64,000 bases of DNA from Primula veris. Lineage: Eukaryota > Streptophyta > Magnoliopsida > Ericales > Primulaceae. Where the stretch lies: contig OY821749.1 in the NCBI GenBank assembly GCA_963682055.1, positions 4,886,336-4,950,335 of the forward strand, given 5' to 3'. Below are positions 9,950 to 20,310 of the stretch, piece by piece. Position 1 is the stretch's first letter, and each line of letters starts with the position of its first letter. The notes under the pieces are model-generated. The model saw only the letters and a program-made list of their open reading frames with translations. It made no database searches and was not told the origin of the DNA. Both the position numbers and the translations under genes were made by a program.

Positions 9950-12900
9950 CTAATTTAACTTCACCACTGCAAAAGCGCTTCCCGATAAAACTTCAGCTAA
10001 TGGTCCACCAGGTCTTGAAGAGTCCATACTGAACGAACTTGAAACTTGGGAATTATCAAAACAACCTGTATCTCCAATTCGCAACCCCATTTCATCATTT
10101 CCAGCCAGTATTCCCATCGAGAGAGAGAGCATAGAGGGAGAGAGATCATCCTGTGAGAAAACAGAAGACTCATTGCTGTGCGGAGTGTCAGTTAAACGAT
10201 TCTCCATAGGGAATCCTTGGTTAAGAAAGAAATTGTAGGCATCACTCTCAAAATTTGAAAATGGGACTAAGTTTTGAGAATCTTGAAAAAGGCCTTGCTC
10301 GAAAAAAGATGTATAAGGAATGTTGCCTTGTTCGATCATAGACCCAATATTTCCTCCCAAGGAATGGTACAATTGCTCTTCCATACCCCAATCTGGGTAT
10401 CTACAAGTTCAAAAACAAAAATCAATTTACCTAAAACAGATCGATTTCCAAAAACCATGACTTAATGCAAAGGTAAAAGTAGTTTTTGGTTTCACGCCAT
10501 GAGTATGATTTTGTAACAATTAAATTGTATGCATAGACCCCGAGATAATTTTCTTTTAGAAATGTTCACATTGAATGCACTGTCGTCGGCAAGGAACTTC
10601 ATGAGACCCACAAGAAAGTGATATTTTATGGATTTAATGGAGAGGAAAGTGATACCTTTAATTAAATTGCACTAGAAAAACCACTTAAAAGAGAAGATTA
10701 TAGCGCAATAGTAATAAACAAAAATATTACTGTTGCGCTATAATCTGTTATAATCATATGCATATTTCTGTTATTGTCTATGTTCAACATATTTCAACTA
10801 TCTGACACAGTAGGAAACAACACAAAGTAACCAAACCATTTGATATGCTCATCGTTAAATGTGTAGAGCTCAAGTAAATGATGGAAATAGCAGAGCATCA
10901 TACAATTAATGTTATTGTGGCCTGTTATAAACACGGAATTCCAAGTCGAAATGCAAATCACCATAGAGAAAGAAAAAAATAGCATTACCTTTGAGAAGAA
11001 TGACGAACATCTTGATGGAAAGAATATAGAGGGATCTCAACCGGGGTAACTTTCATAATTGAGGGGAGAATTTTCTGATCAAAACGAGATTTTTTGTTAA
11101 TACTATAAGTATCACTGGTGTGAATTTCCACGGGCTTTCTTGAACGAGAGCGGCCTCTGTGTAGGTGACGCTCACAGTACTTCTGGCGGGGTGCCACATC
11201 TTTTGAACATCTCCATTTTTTACCATCTGTTCTCTTGCACCTCTCTGGCTCCGACACTTTGCCGTTTGTTGATGATTTGAAATTCAAAATTAAATTTGAA
11301 CCATGGTTCCCTGCTGAAAATGAGGAGAATTAAATGGCTTCTGTCAACAGTCAAAGACTGCCATACAAGCTGGTTTCATGGGGGTGAAACCCTAGCTTCC
11401 TTCTGCAAAAACTCAATCTTTAATATGACCAACCAAATACAACACATTTTGTAAGTAAAAAAGAGGCAAATGTAAGCTTAAAAGATGCAGCAAACAAGCC
11501 CTGAAGCTGTGAAATACTCGTTGAAGAGGTTCAATGTGGTTATCGAACTGTTACGGAACTGTCCAAAATAAATTTACTTATCCAAAAAAGATTATCCTAT
11601 GTTAACTGCTTCCACCCAACTTTCTGAAATATCTCTGTTTTAATATATTTCAGGTAAATATTCCCAAACAGCCCAGTTTTGAAGTAAAAACCGTTGGTTT
11701 TGTACTATATCGAAAAACAATAAATTAAATAACAAATGACTGAAATGGAAATAAACAATTTTATTTCTCACAAACGGAATATAAATTACAATTTCTGACT
11801 CGTACAGAATTTAAATTGCAATAATTAAATTCCAGACAGATTTAATATAAATTATTAAACTGCTGGACTGATTTGTAATTGTACGAAACTATCTAACAGA
11901 ATAGTATAAACACTAACTGTTGGACTGTTTGTCAATTAAAAAAAACTGCCAGACAGAATAGTATGATTACTAAATGTCTGGACTATTTCTGTAAATAAAA
12001 GAAATTACAGAACTGAAATATAAATTACAGAATAGAAAAGACTGAAAAATAAATACAGAAAAGTAAACAGTACTGAAATGAAATTACAGAAAAGTAAACA
12101 GTACAGAATTAAAGGACTGGAATGTAAATGACAGAATTAAACAGTGCTGAAATGTAATGAACAGAATATAAAAAGGACTGAAATAAAAAGAAGAGCTAAC
12201 TGCTGATTAGTTTCACTTAAACAATATTTCCCGAACCACCTTAAAGGTTTCTGGTTCTCGGGACTTTGTTCCCAAGGTACAACTTCTGTCTCAGAGTGGT
12301 TCGCGCCGGCACCGAACCACAGGTCGAGCTGTTGGTGCGATTCTCTCTCTAATATGATGTTATGCATGCTGTGTTGTGTGAATTGTGTCCTTGAAATGAG
12401 AGGGGATGTTATGTAGTCCTTGAAATGAGAGGGGGAGGCTGTTGGTGGTGCGATTCTCTCTCTAAATGTGGAACTCCCTTTTTCAGTTTAGTACGAGACC
12501 CGAGACATTCCTTAAATCCCAAGCCCAAGCCCGCGTCCACGCCCCGAGCACGTGTGATACACACTAATACACTTAAGTGTATGTGGACATGTTAGTTTAA
12601 CAACTACATGGGTTGGACTTGTATATATAATGTAAAATTAACTCTTAATCTTCCAATATGGGATAACCCTCATTGGTTTTCCATTTATTCATTCAATTTT
12701 CCATCATTGAGGTTTTCTTCTCTTTCGAGAACCCAACTTTGAAGCCGATTAGTATTCACACCCATTCTCCGAATAGGTCATGCGATATACCGTTACGAAG
12801 CTCGTCACACGAGCTACTCAAACACGTTGAGTACGGTATTAACAACTCAGCGTTGTCACATGTAATATCGACTCGAAGTTGGTCATGTGACCATTCGGAA

Positions 12901-15900
12901 ACACCCATGTAAAAACATGTTTTTCCAACAAAAACACAAAAAAGCAAGCTTTAACAATGTAACCAAATAATCCCTCAACGATCCTAATGAAAAATCCTAA
13001 TTTTCCACAATGTAGCCGTCACCGCCCAACTTCCTGCCGGGGAGAACACAACATATACACAAAAAGAATTTCACCTTTCTATATTTCAGGAAACCCTCCC
13101 GCCAAAACTCAGCTTTTAAGCCAAAAAAGTAAGCTTTAACGATGCAACAAAACAAGATCTACAGCTGCGATGTACTCAGTTGAGCTGCTCAATTTGGTTA
13201 TCCAGACAATTGTTAGTGAACTAATCCTAAATAACCACAATGCCGACCGCAATACATACTACCCAAAAAGAAAGTAACTTCATGCCGAAATCAAAATAAC
13301 TAGTTGATAAGAAATGTGTTTTAAGTAAAAACTACAGTATTACTTTATATCATAAATGATTTGAGAAAGGAAAACAAGAGCCAAAAATAAAACTTCAAAA
13401 ATGATACTGGAAACCGAGCTTAATCTTGTTTTAATCCCCATTCAACAATTCCCAACTTTCAAGATGAAAGCAATCTAATGGGTTATGATAATATCCACTT
13501 GTAAATAGAATCCATACCAGGAGACAAAAAATAACACAAAAAATAAATTTTCAAAAATGATACCAGGGGAGGGTAAGAGAAGATGAAGTGGAACTGGAAT
13601 AGATTCTTTTATATACTTAAATATCATGGCTTGTCTCTTTAGCTCTTTCCATTGATCTGATGTAAATGGAGTTAACCCATATACTTTACCTGCCATTCCT
13701 GAATATTTACAGTTTACACAAGCAAAGATTTAAATACTAACTATTAAAATCTGAAATTTATGTAGGCTTCACTATCTGCTAATTACCTGATAAAGAATCA
13801 AAAAAGTAGAACCACATTTTATGTTTCGATTCAGGTAAAAAAAAACTTTTTGTATTATGTTCAACAATAATAAAGACGGGAATTAAAGAAATATATTTCA
13901 TTGGTTTACATTCAAAAAGAATCTTTCCACATACGAAAAAACATAAATGATCATCAAAGATACAAATTTAATTTTTCTTGATAATAAGAAAACTCACCTA
14001 ACAGGAAACAGAAGCGGAACAAATGATACTAAGTCTTTCTTTTTTTAATCACTAAAAGGAAATAACAAGATACCAACAATTGTTGCTAAAAAATTAGCAA
14101 CAGTAAGAAACCAACACTTAACAACTGCATAGTATCTTACAAACTGTTACTAAACAGTTATTATCCTGATTTTCCTTTTTGTAGTGAATAAATTTAGTAA
14201 GAAAAACTCACCTAACAGGAAAGAGGTTGTATTTTTATACTACACTTTTTCTGAAAAAACGCACAAACCGTAAAAAAAATCTACGGTTTACAGTGTTTTT
14301 ATGCAAACCGTAAAAAAAATCTACGGTTTGCAAAAATACATGCAAACCGTAAAAAAAATCTACGGTTTGCATGTATTTTTGCAAACCGTATATTTTTTTT
14401 TACGGTTTGCATGTATTTTTTTTTATTTTTTTTTTTTGTAATTTCAATTTGTAAAATAGTAAAAAATATATAAAATATGCAAATCCATAATTCACTTAGG
14501 TATATATAATTGTTTGTTGTTTGTTTATATTAATTATAGAAATTATAATAATTGTTGATATTTGTCCCATTTAATAAAAAAATTAGGATTTTTATTTAAA
14601 TTTGTGTTATTTAGATATTTATTACTAATGGTTTGGTTATGATGGTTATTTGTTTTGATTGAGAAAAATAAAAATTGAGTTATCATTGTTTGATTATCAT
14701 TATTTAATTATCATTAATTGGTTATCATTGAGTTATCATTGTTTGGTTATCATTAATTGGTTATCATTGTTTAATTAGATAATTAAAATAATTGTTTGGT
14801 TATCATTAAATGTGTATGTTTCTTATGTTGTTTTTATTGTTAAAAATAAAAATAGTTAGGATGGCAGAGCCAGGTCCACGGATTAGAGGCAGTTTAGGCA
14901 TTTTACGACAGACCGGTCATATTTCAAATACGACTTGTGATGCTGGAAGAGAAGCGGGTAGAGGAGATGCCCATAAGATTAGGGTTTATAATTATAGTTG
15001 GCAGATACCGACACCTAACAGGGTAGTTCAAAATATGATTAGGGCTGGTTTTTACGGTATTCACACTATAGGTAATTATAGCGTAGACCGAGGCTTGCTT
15101 ACAGCCTTAGTTGATAGGTGGCGTGATGAGACGCACACAATCCATTATGTCGGTGGAGAGTTGGGGATATCTTTACAGGATGTAGAGATTATGTTTGGTC
15201 TCAGGGTGGATGGTCTTGCTGTTACCCGATCGGAGCGGAATGATAACAGAGCGAGCAGGTTAGATATGATAGAGAGTTTGTTGGGTGTTAGACCGGCTGA
15301 CAATCAAGTGGATACAAACTGTTTGACAGTTAGACTTGATTGGATGTTACACACCTTTGGTGAATTACCCCCCAACCCTAGTGAGGAGCGTTTGTTATAT
15401 CAGTCTAGGGCTGCCATGTTATTATTACTGGGGGCACATGTGTTTTCAGATAAGAGCAGTGATCAGATTCCACTCTGGCCTCTGCCATTTCTGGAGGATT
15501 TTGACACATGTGCTGAGTATAGTTGGGGATCAGCTCTTCTGGCCTGGTTAGAGGCTAATCTATTCAAGTTGGTACGTGGTAAGGCAAACGGAGTAAGCGG
15601 GGCGGTGATGTTTCTCGATATGTGGGCGATGACCAGACTACTGCCGGTTAGACCATGTGAAGAGCTGCCGGAAGATATCGAGCCACCTGAGAGCTGGCCT
15701 AGGTTCCCCCTCGGTTACAGGTATGATATTATTTAGTTTTTGTATTGGATTTGTGTTTTTTTTATTGTGTCATCTATCATTTACTTATCTTATTTATATT
15801 TATTGTTTATCGGGTTTTGTTTGTATATTACAGATGGAAGATTTGGAGGCAAACTAACTTTACGCCATATGTCTACGGACATAATGTGGTCCACATACGT

Positions 15901-17986
15901 GACCAGTTTGATAATATGTCGCATGAACAGGTAAAATTTTAACTTTCTTATTTCCTACATGCAACTTACGTATTATATGTTGTATATGTTTCCATTGGTC
16001 TTATGTTCGCAGAATTTTATTACTAGTATTTTTAAACCCTTGTTTACATATTCTAATAATAATTTTGCTGATTACAGATAGTGTGGCAACCTTACGGGAA
16101 TCTCGATGACTATCCGGAATACTGCACGCGGGGCCGTTATATGTGGCATTGTTCTGTGCCTCTCATTTGTAATGAGAAGATTGAGTTCCACCCCGCGGAC
16201 AGGTTCATGAGACAGTTCGGTTTTGTTCAGCGGGTCCCTACATATATTTGGAAAACCAGACAGGGTCACGGCAAGGATAGAAGATGTGGGATTGTGCAAA
16301 AACACGATTGGCCTTCACTTTTTGCAGAGTTTATAACCGTGTGGAATGACCGCCACAACCGGCTTGTTAACGGCGAATTTGGTACGGGGATGTCACCGGA
16401 TTACATGAGATGGTATACAGAGAGGACCCGCATCTTTATAAACCCACCTGAACTTGCCCGGCCATCTCACGGTTTCCGGTAACATACGGGTGTGCTCAAT
16501 AAAATGGTAACAACTAGTTAAAGTTCATTAATATTTGTGTGTTATTTTTTTGTTTGGTTATTTCAATACTAATAAATCATTTTTTATTGTTTTTTTTTTC
16601 AGAAAGCGATGTTACGCCGCAGTTTCAAATCGTTCAAACGGGCGAAAATGAAAACGGACGTGGACTTACTACGTGTGGAGTTCGCTGAAATGGAAATGAA
16701 TCCGTATGGGTCAGCTGATGAACAGTCGGATGAGGAGGATGACAATGACGACGACGACGACGATGGTGATGACGACCTACGTTACGACCCAAGAACTTAC
16801 ACTAGGGCTTCAAGTTGTCGGCGTCCCGACGAAAGAGGTAGAGGGAAAGGCGAATCTAGTAGCGGCGGGCGTAGCGGGGGTAGAAGATCGAGTGGAGGTC
16901 GACCCCCGACTACAGATCAGGGTCCGGGTCCGAGTTCAAGCGGTCATGGTCGTCGTGCTTCTTTTGCTGGGCCGGACTACGTTCAGGATGATGTTCCGTT
17001 GGATCATCATAGACAATCATTTGGGTCGTACGACAGTTGGAGTCGAGGATTGACACTTACATCCCACGAGCGTGCTCCGCATCCAGAATCGCAGCATCGA
17101 CAGAGACATCGTCCGGAGCTAAACGAAATCGAAGAGTCTACTGAGCCGTCATCGGATAGATTAACATCGGCGGGAAAGATGCTCCCTACGTCCAACTTTA
17201 AAGGATTTACTCGTTACAAAAATAAATAAATGCACATTTGTGTTTTTTGTATTTGATTTCTATGTTTGATTTGTAAGTTTTATTCTTACCTGAGTTGGAA
17301 TATTATAAATTCGTAAGTTTAATTTGATTCGTATGTTTGATTTGTACGTTATAAATTCGTAAGTTTAATTTGATTCGTATGTTTGATTTGTATGTTTGTA
17401 AAAAATATTATGTATTTTAATTGATAGGACCAATATTGAGTTTTTACGAAATGCAGGGACTGATTTGCAATTTTCTAGTTATCATTGTTTGGTTATAATT
17501 GAGTTATAACCAAACAATGATAACTCAATTTTTTAATCATAACCAAACAATGATAACTCAATTTTTTAATTATAACCAAACACATTTAATGATAACCAAA
17601 CAATGATAACTCAATTTTTTTATAAAACGGATAAAATATCAACAACCCCAATTTTTATTGGTGATTTGGGCAAACAAACTAATTAAAAAACATAATTTTA
17701 TAAAAACCCCTAATTTTCAAAACGGGTAAATATTAATAAAACGTAACAATTTTTATTTTTCTCAATCAAAACAAATAACCATCATAACCAAACCATTAGT
17801 AATAAATATCTAAATAACACAAATTTAAATAAAAATCCTAATTTTTTTATTAAATGGGACAAATATCAACAATTATTATAATTTCTATAATTAATATAAA
17901 CAAACAACAAACAATTATATATATCTAAGTGAATTATGGATTTGCATATTTTATATATTTTTTACTATTTTACAAATTGAAATTAC

Positions 17987-18021
<35 letters not shown>

Positions 18022-18769
18022 CAAACCGTAAAAAAAATATACGGTTTGCAAAAATACATGCAAACCGTAGATTTTTTTTACGGTTTGCATGTATTTTTGC
18101 AAACCGTAGATTTTTTTTACGGTTTGCATAAAAACACTGTAAACCGTAGTTTTTTTTACGGTTTGTGCGTTTTTTCAGAAAAAATGTAGTATAAAAATCC
18201 AACCTCAACAAGAAATAGAAGCGGAAGAAATGATATTAAGGTGTGTTTGGAACATGAAAATATGGCATAAAAATAAAGTAAAAAGAAAATAAAGGAACAT
18301 AAATGAAAATTAATATGAAATCATTTTCCACTCATGTATTTGGAAGACTAGAAAAAAGAAAATAAAAATAAAAAAAAGGAGGCAGAGAGAGCTAGCCTCA
18401 CTTTTCTCATTTGTTTTATTTTTACTTTTTATTTTGAAAGTAAAATAATTTCCTATACTTTCTTTCAATTTCTTTTCCATTGGTTTTATTATGTAAGCAA
18501 ACACAAAAAATTGTTTTATTAACAAATAATTTTTCTTTTCCCATCTATTTTCCATTTTCCAAACACACCTTAATCTTTATTTTTTTGTTCTAATAGATTC
18601 AGTAATGAGAAACACCACAAACACATACTCGTTACAACATTTTAATTTCCCCAAATTTATTCAATGGAGTATGTATTTTCTTTTAGCAACAGTTTAAAGT
18701 ATTAAAATAAATAGGTAGTGTATATTTACCAGATGATTTGGTTATAGTGTTATTAGCAGCTGCAGCCAT
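9950..18769 (-). CDS. Growth-regulating factor (GRF) transcription factor, 4 exons
   Basis: Exons on the - strand: 18769-18730, 13698-13564, 11313-10989 and 10400-9950. Phases 1, 1 and 2 join cleanly, giving 316 aa. GRFs are plant nuclear transcription factors that pair with GIF coactivators (through QLQ) and promote cell proliferation in leaves. The QLQ domain lies at about residues 25-58 ([12 protein letters not shown], then PVPLHLLLP). The WRC domain lies at about 79-122, with Cys spacing C-x9-C-x10-C-x2-H and a basic RGRSRSRKP nuclear signal after it. The C-terminus has the GGPLAEVL motif. A miR396-type site follows the WRC. The start codon ATGGCTGCAGCTGCT opens a tiny 13-codon first exon. 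A 3-codon uORF lies just upstream. Intron 1 is 5.0 kb because of a Mutator-like element and two MITEs; intron 2 is 2.25 kb. The intron-3 acceptor joins AG+A to give Arg before YPDWGMEEQ. Which GRF paralogue is not determined. Confidence 0.88.
10696..10745. repeat. 21-bp near-perfect hairpin in GRF intron 3
   Basis: Left arm gattatagcgcaatagtaata (10696-10716) and right arm 10725-10745 are complementary except for one position, around an 8-nt A-rich loop. It lies inside the intron 10988-10401. It could be the core of a decayed MITE; no target duplication was recognised. Confidence 0.6.
11126..11146 (-). promoter_or_regulatory. miR396 target site in GRF mRNA, one seed-side change
   Basis: On the - strand exon 3 reads CGTTCAAGAAAGCCCGTGGA followed by A, right after the WRC domain codons, where GRF genes carry the miR396 site. 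The common GRF version has T where this one has the third C of CCC. The change falls opposite position 7 of miR396, in the 5' seed part, beside the bulge usual for GRF sites. The codon change is silent for Pro (CCT to CCC). Confidence 0.75.
11700..12440. repeat. Repetitive block in GRF intron 2
   Basis: From 11700 to 12190 the sequence repeats words such as acagaat, gaaatataaatta and gtactgaaa in degenerate form. From 12325 to 12475 the phrase 'gcgattctctctcta' occurs twice, and 'ccttgaaatgagaggg' occurs twice (near 12389 and 12418). No coding sequence. Probably retrotransposon-derived, but the family is not recognised. Confidence 0.4.
12440..12930 (+). mobile_element. Possible solo LTR in GRF intron 2
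   Basis: A 491-bp segment starts TGTTGG and ends CCAACA, mirror-image ends usual for LTRs. It contains a TATATAATGTAAAATTAACT-like segment followed by 'ccaatatgggat', a phrase common in plant LTRs. No target duplication was found (flanks GAGGC and AAAAC), so the boundaries are tentative. Confidence 0.28.
14050..14186. mobile_element. CACTA-type MITE in GRF intron 1
   Basis: Left end CACTAAAAGGAAA and right end TTTTCCTTTTTGTAGTG form imperfect inverted repeats starting CACTA. The 137-bp element is flanked by AAT on both sides, the 3-bp duplication usual for CACTA transposons. The interior has gttgctaa/ttagcaac palindromes, shared with 26575-26715. Confidence 0.65.
14223..14676 (+). repeat. 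Left terminal inverted repeat of the MULE
   Basis: Pairs with about 17745-18206. The outer 200 bp hold four hairpin-forming modules (gcaaaccgta, an A/T run, then tacggtttgc). The inner part is AT-rich single-copy arm sequence. Further inward, 14690-14800 repeats 'ttatcattgtttggttatcatt', which also appears inverted at 17480-17620. Confidence 0.8.
14861..16482 (+). CDS. Plant mobile domain (PMD, MAIN-like) protein, element-borne, 3 exons
   Basis: Exons 14861-15720, 15834-15930 and 16078-16482 (stop TAA) join in phase (2, then 0) to 453 aa. The PMD ('aminotransferase-like, plant mobile domain') is known from the Arabidopsis MAIN/MAIL proteins and from transposons. Diagnostic stretches seen are ITLQ-like [17 protein letters not shown] (about residue 115), [36 protein letters not shown] and [12 protein letters not shown], then [15 protein letters not shown] and a final [18 protein letters not shown]. 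The ATG at 14861 is chosen over an in-frame upstream one at 14810, which would add only a hydrophobic AT-rich leader. The reading frame is open throughout, suggesting recent function. Its biochemical role is unknown. It lies inside MULE arms in the GRF intron, opposite to GRF transcription. Confidence 0.8.
16603..17229 (+). CDS. Acidic/Gly-Ser-Arg-rich tail ORF of the PMD element
   Basis: Open from AAAGCGATG at 16603, right after a T-rich cag acceptor-like site (16600-16602), to TAA at 17227-17229. The product, about 208 aa, has a basic start ([14 protein letters not shown]), an Asp/Glu run ([16 protein letters not shown]) and a low-complexity Gly/Ser/Arg region. Position and base composition suggest it is the C-terminal exon of the PMD protein. 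However, the nearby donors (CG|GTAACA after 16479 and G|GTTTCC) give the wrong phase. It is therefore either a separate ORF, a frame-damaged last exon, or joined through a site not recognised. No known domain. Confidence 0.45.
   Translation, partial: KAMLRRSFKSFKRAKMKTDVDLLRVEFAEMEMNPYGSADEQSDEEDDNDDDDDDGDDDLRYDPRTYTRASSCRRPDERGRGKGESSSGGRSGGRRSSGGRPPTTDQGPGPSSSGHGRRASFAGPDYVQDDVPLDHHRQSFGSYDSWSRGLTLTSHERAPHPESQHRQRHRPELNEIEESTEPSSDRLTSAGKMLPTSNFKGFTRYKNK
17745..18206 (-). repeat. Right terminal inverted repeat of the MULE
   Basis: Complement of the left arm with small differences, including a longer A-run (about 17988-18015) and some altered palindrome spacers. Short ORFs across it are reads of the caaaccgta repeats and are not genes. 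Confidence 0.8.
18240..18569. mobile_element. 330-bp MITE in GRF intron 1
   Basis: Ends GGTGTGTTTGGAA and TTCCAAACACACC are inverted, flanked by TTAA on both sides. The interior is AT-rich with purine runs. The GGTGTGTTTGG terminus resembles widespread plant Tourist/PIF-like MITEs, but the flanking palindrome TTAA makes the exact target duplication (TA, TTA or TTAA) ambiguous. Non-coding. Confidence 0.6.
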
Positions 18770-18871
18770 TGGGATAATACTAATGTTTTTATTTTTGCAT
18801 CTCCAAAAAGAAAAGAAAAGAAAAGTTGAAAGACTTTACAAGCCAAAATCTCAAAAAAGATAAGTTTATTA

Positions 18872-18881
18872 ATTTATATAC
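18872..18881 (-). promoter_or_regulatory. Possible TATA box of the GRF gene
   Basis: On the - strand TATATAAAT lies about 105 bp upstream of the start codon at 18769, leaving room for a 5' leader containing a CTTTTCTTTTC pyrimidine tract. The leader includes a 3-codon uORF (ATG CAA AAA TAA). Assigned by motif and spacing only. Confidence 0.4.
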
Positions 18882-19117
18882 TGCTTCCCTGCTCCCAATA
18901 TTCGCACCATTTATATTAAATCAGTATATATTGCTGTCAATAGAGTAATAGGTACTTTATCTCGTGATTGACTTTATCCCATCGTTTTCTGTGTGCAATT
19001 ATTATGTGACAGGATGGGCACCTGAACCTCCACCTTCTATTATTCTCCATAAAGAATGGGTATTTATTTTGTTTTTATTAGGGTTATTGAAAATGAAGCG
19101 TTTTTTTCCATGAAAAA

Positions 19118-19264
19118 AAACTGAATCCAGTGTAAAACCGTAACTCTGAATTATGACTTTGATTAAAGTTTTTTTCCAATCAAAGTCGTAACTCTGATTG
19201 AGGGCTTACAACACTGAGTTATGATTTGTAACTTTGAGTTATGACTTTACACTGGATTTTACCT
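19118..19264. mobile_element. Small inverted-repeat (MITE-like) element upstream of GRF
   Basis: Left end aatccagtgtaaaaccgtaa and right end gactttacactggattttac are inverted, and internal words gtaactctga/tgagttatga repeat in both orientations. It is about 145 bp and non-coding, lying some 350 bp upstream of the GRF start codon. Target duplication not resolved. Confidence 0.45.
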
Positions 19265-19354
19265 AGGATGCACAATCGACAAAAAAATGCAAAAAAAAAT
19301 GTTAAATATCATTCACTCAAGTATGCCAAAAAACTAAAACTAATAGTACAATAT

Positions 19355-19556
19355 TATTGTAATACAACTATTAGCTATGTATTTAGTGAGACAGAAGTAG
19401 AGAGAGGGGAGAACAGTATCGTCTTTATTAATGAATGAATATGAATGTATATGAAATACAAGACCCCTAGCCCTCTTTATATAGATAGAGGGTTAGGGTT
19501 ACAAGCCCAACTGGGCCCATTAAGTAAAAGCCCAAGAGTCCAATAATCTTACAACA
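19355..19556 (-). repeat. 3' LTR of copia-type element copy 1
   Basis: 202 bp, nearly identical to 25971-26172. Contains on the - strand a TATATAAAGAGGG promoter-like box followed by AATAAAG, consistent with LTR transcription signals. Confidence 0.88.
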
Positions 19557-19619
19557 CTCCCCCTTTGGACGTCTTGAATTGTTCGTCTTCATGCAGTCGA
19601 TCTGAGTCGAGTTCATTCG

Positions 19620-20310
19620 CAGTGCTAAACACATAAAAACCTTAGGGCCGGAAAACCCAGTGTGGGACAAAACCGGTACCTAGGAGAAATTGTGTAGCCG
19701 AATGATATAGGCCGAAATATCATGTAAGTAACTAACCACAAAACAGTGTGCCTCATCAAAACCTTGCCAGAGCAAACCCAATGGGAAAATCTCTGATCGA
19801 AGGAAAAAGAGTGCAACAATGGTAGTAGTAGCGGATCAACAACAAAACATGTGCCTCATCAAAACCTTGTTAGAGTAAACCCAGTGGGAAAAAATCTCTA
19901 GTCGAAGGACAAAAGAGTACACAGTGGTAAGAAGTATACAACAGGATACTCCCCCTAATTTCGGCAATCTTAAGTGAGATATAATGGAAACGTGTCTCGC
20001 TAAAAACCTTGGCAAGGAAAACCCAGTGGGAAAAAACCTTGGTCTAAGGACAAAAAGAGTACACGAGCATGCGACTGGATGCTCCCCCTCACTTGCACAC
20101 GACAGGGTGCGAGGATTTCGACTAAGTAGTAATTAGTACAATAAGCATTCACCTGGATGCTCCCCCTCACTTGCACACGACTGGGTGCAAGAATTTCATA
20201 TTTCAAGAAAGAGTACGAGCATTCGACTGGATGCTTCATTTACTTGCACATGACTGTATGCAAGAAAATATAACGTGGAATAAAACGAGCATTCGACAGG
20301 ATGCTCTTAA
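19620..20310 (-). repeat. Repeated modules in the 3' non-coding region of the copia-type element
   Basis: The phrase AAAACCTT, a spacer of about 10 nt, then AAACCCAGTGGG (with variants) occurs about four times between 19637 and 20040. A second module (gagcattcgactggatgctc, then cacttgcacacgactgggtgcaag) occurs about three and a half times between 20060 and 20305. Both lie between the pol remnant and the polypurine tract. Function unknown. Confidence 0.7.

Larger units (their letters stand above)
14223..18206 (+). mobile_element. Mutator-like element (MULE) carrying a plant-mobile-domain gene
   Basis: A 3984-bp element with ends GAGGTTG(T/G)ATTTTTATAC and 9-bp target duplications AACAGGAAA (14214-14222) and AACAAGAAA (18207-18215), one mismatch. 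The inverted arms are long: about 14223-14676 matches the complement of about 17745-18206 nearly base for base. The outer parts of the arms contain repeated caaaccgta..tacggtttg palindromes. Inside are a PMD gene (14861-16482) and an acidic-tail ORF (16603-17229). No MURA-type transposase is present, so it is non-autonomous. It sits in intron 1 of the GRF gene, on the opposite strand. Confidence 0.85.

Noticed and set aside
14810..14860. Upstream in-frame ATG for the PMD protein
   Set aside because: It would add an AT-rich hydrophobic leader; the [10 protein letters not shown] start is more usual for PMD proteins.
17929..18211. 86-aa ORFs on both strands with VDFFYGLH / NRKKNLRFA repeats
   Set aside because: They are reads of the palindromic repeats in the MULE arm.
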